DNA of 64,000 nt from Bacteroidales bacterium (GTDB lineage Bacteria > Bacteroidota > Bacteroidia > Bacteroidales > JAFGXI01): assembly GCA_016936665.1 (NCBI GenBank), contig JAFGXI010000032.1:16536-80535 (forward strand), given 5' to 3'. Both the position numbers and the translations under genes were made by a program. The notes under the pieces were generated by a model that worked only from the letters and a program-made list of their open reading frames with translations, was not told where the DNA came from and made no database searches. This document shows, in pieces, positions 59,701 through 64,000 of this stretch; position 1 is the first letter of the stretch, and each line of letters opens with the position of its first letter.

Positions 59701-61161
59701 GCTGTATGGGTACTTGTATATTTCTACTTTTGAAATATTACCATTATATGTGCCGTCGATATTCCCTGAAGAGTCGATGTTTGCAAACATTTTTCCTTTC
59801 AAACTGAGCTTGCCGAAAATTGTATCTTTTTCGTTCAGAAGTGATAAGTCTAACTGCTGAGTTTCTATCTTCCCACTAAATGTTTTACTAGATGAACTGT
59901 TTAATTTAAAATGCAAATCGGTTTTTATGGTTCCCAAACTTGAATAAAATGTACCATAAGTAACAAGGTCTGTTAAAAAACCGGTCGTATTACCTTCGAA
60001 ATTAATATAATCAATCTTACTAAAAAAAGCAGGGAGTTTTTTGATCAAAGTGCTATCTTGAGTGGCAAGAATTTCTTTAAAGTCTGTATAGTAGATTTTT
60101 AATTGCTTAAGGTTTAATGATAAAAAAGTTTCATTTATGTCTGGTAAACCATCTAAACTAAAATCGGTTTCTATGCTGGATTTTCTACCAACTAATATTT
60201 TTAAATTTTTACTTTTTAATCGATTGATTTTTCCATAAATACGCCCTCTGGTAAAAAAAGGCAAAGGGTACGATCTAAGCACGGGGGCAAAATAAGCAAT
60301 ATCGTTGGGATGAATAGTAGAAAGGCTCATATCTATATCAAGTTTCACTTTGTCTATAAAGTCGCCAAGATTACTCCATTCTCCATATTTCATGCTGTAA
60401 TTTGTTGCAAACAAATGAGTTTGCAGGGTTTTAATCACCATGTGTTTTACACTAATCTCACTGGGTGCAACAATAGCACTTCCGTTAAAGTTATTCAGTA
60501 CGAAGCCACTTTTCTCTTTTAAATCGATAGATTCAATGTCGACGCTCATAGAATCGTTCACTAAACGATAATTTTCAGCTTTAAAATTGAAAGAAAAAAC
60601 TTCTAAATCGCTAAAATTAATTCCACCGTCAGATTGGCCTTTGTCTATCGATTGGTATTTAAAGTGAACGTTGTTTATCTCGATATTGTCTACATCCAGT
60701 TTGAAAATTCCAGAAGAATCTGTTGATGAAGTATCGCTTGGAAATAAGTCGAGAACCCATTGCATATTGGTGTTCCCTGTTGTGTCTGTGCTTTTCAAAT
60801 AATAAACAGGGTTTTCGAGCGTTAAGTCATCAAGCACAACATGTTTTTCTTTTAGATTTAAATCGTCGATATCAACATTTAAAGTTTCGATATACAACAA
60901 AGTATCTTGCCCTCCTTGTTCAAAAACAATGAGCTCTTCAATATTAAGTCCAGAAAATGGAGAAAAATAAAGTTTGTCGAAGTTTATCCATTCTTTTTTT
61001 TCTGATAGATAAGCATTAACTATCGATTTAGCGATAAAGGTTTGAAAAATACTAAACTGTACTAATATGCTTAAGCCGGCAACAAATACCAGAAAGCTAA
61101 ATAGAAGCCATTTAAAATATTTTTTCTTTAAAAACTTGTTTTTCATACGCCTAACCAACAA
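56719..61161 (-). CDS. tamB: Translocation/assembly module TamB-like protein
   Basis: 1480 aa; N-terminal TM, long beta-rich AsmA-like region, C-terminal DUF490/TamB (GSGNLDLNINTLGQFTILGDYNIEKGEYLFTLQNVINKRFKIENGSTIKWNGDPYQAYIDLNAVY). Confidence 0.88.
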   Translation of the reverse strand: MLVRRMKNKFLKKKYFKWLLFSFLVFVAGLSILVQFSIFQTFIAKSIVNAYLSEKKEWINFDKLYFSPFSGLNIEELIVFEQGGQDTLLYIETLNVDIDDLNLKEKHVVLDDLTLENPVYYLKSTDTTGNTNMQWVLDLFPSDTSSTDSSGIFKLDVDNIEINNVHFKYQSIDKGQSDGGINFSDLEVFSFNFKAENYRLVNDSMSVDIESIDLKEKSGFVLNNFNGSAIVAPSEISVKHMVIKTLQTHLFATNYSMKYGEWSNLGDFIDKVKLDIDMSLSTIHPNDIAYFAPVLRSYPLPFFTRGRIYGKINRLKSKNLKILVGRKSSIETDFSLDGLPDINETFLSLNLKQLKIYYTDFKEILATQDSTLIKKLPAFFSKIDYINFEGNTTGFLTDLVTYGTFYSSLGTIKTDLHFKLNSSSSKTFSGKIETQQLDLSLLNEKDTIFGKLSLKGKMFANIDSSGNIDGTYNGNISKVEIYKYPYSNIDLDAKYQNNILSSNLNVNDTNIVLHLNSTIDFKNPELIGARIDGEIKKLHFNPLGFIKDSIDRKLSMSIAADIKNASMTEFDGNVKLLNIDYKQNDLTILTDQIEITSLIENNLRNIQIHSDLFDLSLIGQYQLKYAPEWFDFIQHQYLPSLSRFEKKSAYQSQSFNFDILLKKTNQLFNVVSPEYYPSEGTKITGNFNNENALLSIDIKSDTIYLSDLKLSKVNIELNGEEKELNNELTINEVISGKDVLLRDFFLNNLIHKDSINTYLTWSDAISNEIEAEILSESYLNTSNYDSLSIDINMIPSYMTIEDSIWFINDAKFRIRGSHFFAQKFILNHDSQYAYVNGSWNTHKNDTMSVILSQINLEYFPIIDRIMGLDFEGTVNGNLKLSTINDQSIIFGYIRTDTLCINDRELGNLMLSMNFEPLSQKMEIDISNKAGKKNFETIAGKGTFDFKQNNANLDIQINKQKINFFEPFVEEYISEIRGYADGKINISGPLNQLNYQGKISFLSSSMKIKYLGVKYSFNGDVEIKKDAFVFNGLKILEDNNKGDYADLFGNISYHHFEDFIFDLKLNMNSFMVLNTSSIDNELYYGSAFLSGLTEITGNIQNLNIKVSAKTERDTKFFIPLNTSEEASSNNFISFVHKGTNTTVEEDYKADLSGLGLNFELTVTPDAEVMLIFDDQLGDIVKANGSGNLDLNINTLGQFTILGDYNIEKGEYLFTLQNVINKRFKIENGSTIKWNGDPYQAYIDLNAVYRLKTPIYDLTHNDEDKERIPVECHLLMKNSLLNPEITFDIKTPSANDQVKTLINAMDEDEKNKQMLSLLVLNSFSTPDYLKGGEEVGSGNAVGKNAGELLSNQLSNWLSSISDDFDIGVNYRPGDEITSNELEVALSTQLFNDRVSIDGNVGLGKYQNTNSNVIGNVSVDVKINKKGNVRIRGFNRANENEIESVSLYTQGVGLYYREDFDSFGELLTKYWKKATFQGYTPPE

Positions 61162-61326
61162 AGATAAAATAATGTTGCATGAAACAAATTAGGATTAAGA
61201 CATTAAAAATTCTTTTTGTTTTTTGGAAATTATCCAAAAGCTCGTAAAAATGGAGCTTAGAAAAACCCGTAAATTTTCCAATAAAAAAATATCTTTAAAA
61301 ACTGGATTTATTAGGATGAAATTTAG

Positions 61327-61334
61327 TAATTTTG
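61327..61334 (+). promoter_or_regulatory. Putative -7 element (TAATTTTG) upstream of the sigma-70 gene
   Basis: Matches TAnnTTTG, 24 nt before the ATG. Confidence 0.5.
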
Positions 61335-61357
61335 TGCCCTAATTTTACCAATATAGC

Positions 61358-62215
61358 ATGAGACAATTAAAAATCACAAAATCAATTACTAACCGCGAAA
61401 GTGCTTCATTAGATAAATACTTGCAAGAGATTGCAAAATACGATCTAATCACTATCGACGAGGAAGTAGAGTTAGCTCAAAGAATTCGTCAGGGCGACAG
61501 AATTGCTTTAGAAAAGTTGACTAGAGCTAATTTAAGATTTGTGGTGTCGGTTGCAAAACAATATCAAAATCAGGGTTTAAGTTTACCGGATTTAATAAAT
61601 GAAGGTAATTTAGGTTTAATAAAAGCTGCTGAAAAATTTGATGAAACAAGAGGTTTTAAATTTATCTCTTACGCTGTATGGTGGATTCGTCAGTCTATTA
61701 TGCAAGCAGTAAATGAGCAGTCGAGAATTGTTCGTTTACCTTTAAATCAGGTAACTACGCTAAGCAAGTATAAAAAAGCGATTCAGGAGTTTGAGCAAGA
61801 ACATCAACGTAAACCAAGTCCGGAAGAATTGGCCGAGATTATGGATATACCTGTTGAAAAAGTAAAAGATACTGTTAATGTTTCAGGTAAAAATGTATCT
61901 GTAGATGCTCCTTTTGGCGAAGCCGAAGATGGCACTTTGTTAGATGTGCTTCAAAATACAGATTCTCCAAGAGTTGATAACTCTTTAATTCGCGAATCAT
62001 TAAGTACTGAAATTGAAAGAATATTTGCAACACTCTCCGATCGTGAAGCCGAAATACTTAAAGATTCGTTTGGTATTGGTAGACAAGAGCTAACACTCGA
62101 GGAAATTGGAATTAAATTCGGTTTAACTAGAGAACGAGTTAGACAAATTAGAGAAAAAGCCATTAGGAAGTTAAGGCATATGTCGAAAAGCAAGTTACTC
62201 AAAGCATACTTATAA
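61358..62215 (+). CDS. rpoD: Primary RNA polymerase sigma factor (RpoD/SigA)
   Basis: 285 aa; [51 protein letters not shown]; region 4 [29 protein letters not shown]. Confidence 0.95.
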   Translation: MRQLKITKSITNRESASLDKYLQEIAKYDLITIDEEVELAQRIRQGDRIALEKLTRANLRFVVSVAKQYQNQGLSLPDLINEGNLGLIKAAEKFDETRGFKFISYAVWWIRQSIMQAVNEQSRIVRLPLNQVTTLSKYKKAIQEFEQEHQRKPSPEELAEIMDIPVEKVKDTVNVSGKNVSVDAPFGEAEDGTLLDVLQNTDSPRVDNSLIRESLSTEIERIFATLSDREAEILKDSFGIGRQELTLEEIGIKFGLTRERVRQIREKAIRKLRHMSKSKLLKAYL

Positions 62216-62219
62216 TATT

Positions 62220-62247
62220 GAAAGCCAATTCTTTAAGTGGCTTTTTT
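62220..62247 (+). terminator. Terminator of rpoD
   Basis: aaagcca...gtggcttttttaat hairpin with U-tract. Confidence 0.65.
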
Positions 62248-62388
62248 AATGTAAATTGTATGGCTATTGAAAAGTTAAATTTCAAAGAATGATATAGGAT
62301 TATGGTGGTTATAGTAATATATCTTTCTAGCATAATTGCTCTATAAACGATTTAGTCTATTAAAAACGCATTTTCACCTAAAAAACAC

Positions 62389-62419
62389 AAAAAGCTACTA
62401 TTTTTTACAGTGGCTTTTT
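62389..62419. terminator. Second terminator-like hairpin upstream of the 62499 gene
   Basis: aaaaagctac...gtggcttttt, immediately followed by TATTTTTG (62421-62428). Confidence 0.5.
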
Positions 62420-62498
62420 GTATTTTTGTAAGAATGGCATAGGTTAGAGCAACCAAACAACACTTTTTGCGTCTGACCACAGTATAAACGCACGCACT

Positions 62499-62894
62499 AT
62501 GAGATATTTTCTAGCATTTTTTATGCTGGTTGCAGCTTTGTCACAAGCTCAAACCGGCATGGGTTATGACGATCAGCTTCGATTAAAATATTCGGAAAAA
62601 TGGATTAATCACGTTAAAACTACTCAACCCAAACTTTACAATTCGTATATTTCCGAACTGAAATCTTCATTCGAGTTTGTAGATCTTAAACCAGATCAAA
62701 AATATCAAGAATTAATACCTTTTAATTTTATAACTCAACAACAGAAGGCGGCTCCGGTTTTTTCTGAAGATACATTTTCTTTATATAACTACCAGTTTGT
62801 TAGATACAAAGACCAAGATGTAGTTTATAAAATTCCAAACACAAATCGTGGTGTTTTAATTTATTCTAAAAACAAATTTGAAAGCATGTTGTAG
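62499..62894 (+). CDS. Uncharacterised secreted protein
   Basis: Signal peptide MRYFLAFFMLVAALSQAQ; 131 aa; 2 nt before the next ORF. Confidence 0.75.
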   Translation: MRYFLAFFMLVAALSQAQTGMGYDDQLRLKYSEKWINHVKTTQPKLYNSYISELKSSFEFVDLKPDQKYQELIPFNFITQQQKAAPVFSEDTFSLYNYQFVRYKDQDVVYKIPNTNRGVLIYSKNKFESML

Positions 62895-62896
62895 TC

Positions 62897-64000
62897 ATGA
62901 AATTGAAAGTTATACTAAATATTTTTCTGAGTTTGATAGGTTTTGTTGCACTGTCGCAAAATATTATCATGACCAATGGTAGTCAGTCTGTTTGTTCCGG
63001 TACTTTTTTAGATCCGGGAGGAACATCAAATTACGCAAACAGTAGCGATTATACCATGACACTTTGTTCTTCTACACCCGGTCAAGAGATTAGTGTAGAA
63101 TTCACAACATTTACACTAGAGTCTGTAACATGGGATCATCTTACTATTTATGAAGGCTCGGGAACCACAGGAACAATTTTAGCAGGTCCTGCTGGTAGCT
63201 CAACCCTTCAAGGTGCTGTTGTAACGTCTACTGGCTCTGGTTGTTTAACTTTTGTTTTTCATTCCGATGGTTCGGTCAATTATGCAGGATGGGAAGCTCA
63301 AATCTCTTGTGTTTCCGCATGTCAAGCTTTTAATGCAACAACAACATACAATACCGGTGCTTTTCCAGCGACTATTAATTTATGTACAGGAGAACAGATT
63401 GATGTTACAGCTGTAGGCAACTACCCTAACAATAATATAGACTATAATCAAGATGATGCAAGTTCGACCTTTACTTGGGATTTTGGAAATAACACTGTAG
63501 TTGCTCAAAATGCTAGTAATTCATATGGTGTGCAAGGTAATTATACGCTTACCCTTACTGTTGAAGATGTTAATGGTTGTACCTATGTAGAAACCTACCC
63601 TGTAACAGTAACTTGTGGCGGTGCATGTTCGCCTTGTACAGACATTCAAGTAGATGACCCGGATGCTAATACTTGTACAGGTACATTTTGGGATACAGGC
63701 ATGGGCTCGGATTATACCAATTCAGAAAATCAACAAATCACTCTATGTCCGGATGGCCCGGGGCAGGCTGTAAATGTCAATTTTATTGAATTCAATACAG
63801 AGTCATGTTGCGACCACATGATTATCTATGACGGAAATAGTACTGCCTCACCAATGATTACAGGTATCAATGGAGAAACAGATAATAATTATGAGGGTAC
63901 AGATTTATTAGGCCAGACCGTAACGTCGACTAGTGGCGATGGATGTTTAACATTTGCTTGGACTTCCGATGCTTCTGTAGTGGCTTCCGGTTGGTTGGGA
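62897..64000 (+). CDS. Secreted CUB-PKD-CUB protein, partial; runs off the right edge
   Basis: ATG 62897 gives MKLKVILNIFLSLIGFVALSQNIIMTNGSQSVCSGTFLDPGGTSNYANSSDYTMTLCSS..., open to the end; two CUB-like segments flank a PKD-like STFTWDFGNNTVVAQ...NYTLTLTVEDVNGC. Missing from the track because it is truncated. Confidence 0.85.
   Translation, partial: MKLKVILNIFLSLIGFVALSQNIIMTNGSQSVCSGTFLDPGGTSNYANSSDYTMTLCSSTPGQEISVEFTTFTLESVTWDHLTIYEGSGTTGTILAGPAGSSTLQGAVVTSTGSGCLTFVFHSDGSVNYAGWEAQISCVSACQAFNATTTYNTGAFPATINLCTGEQIDVTAVGNYPNNNIDYNQDDASSTFTWDFGNNTVVAQNASNSYGVQGNYTLTLTVEDVNGCTYVETYPVTVTCGGACSPCTDIQVDDPDANTCTGTFWDTGMGSDYTNSENQQITLCPDGPGQAVNVNFIEFNTESCCDHMIIYDGNSTASPMITGINGETDNNYEGTDLLGQTVTSTSGDGCLTFAWTSDASVVASGWLG

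Noticed and set aside
1-64000. CRISPR arrays, tRNA or rRNA genes
   Set aside because: No regularly spaced repeats, and intergenic regions read by eye showed no cloverleaf or rRNA motifs; a tRNAscan run would confirm.

Overview
64 kb of a Bacteroidota chromosome, judged by LolA/T9SS/TonB-type protein families, TAnnTTTG-like promoter motifs and no obvious Shine-Dalgarno sequences. Most of it is housekeeping: mnmG (partial), class II RNR, waaA, Ppx/GppA, ABC exporters, lptB, uvrC, thiL, xerD, lnt, a MATE transporter, panC/panD, rnpA, folB, mqnC, lpxH, recX, dprA, tamB, sigma-70 and RNase P RNA (rnpB, minus strand, not in the ORF track). Accessory content is modest: T9SS-type proteases and CUB/PKD proteins, TPR signalling proteins, several uncharacterised lipoproteins and one truncated SusC-like remnant. 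I saw no CRISPR array, prophage, intact transposon, rRNA or tRNA. The observations most worth following up are: (1) RnpA with an in-frame N-terminal CxxC...CxxC zinc-ribbon-like extension, coupled to folB by a TAATG overlap; (2) a LolA gene overlapping a LolB-like lipoprotein gene, itself overlapping xerD, with lnt downstream; (3) an orphan protein with an internally duplicated STAS-like module; (4) a translationally linked lipoprotein/S8 protease cassette; (5) a 30-bp perfect palindrome beside a SusC remnant. I found nothing I can confidently call a wholly new defence or mobile system. All family calls are by eye from the sequence; no database search was run.
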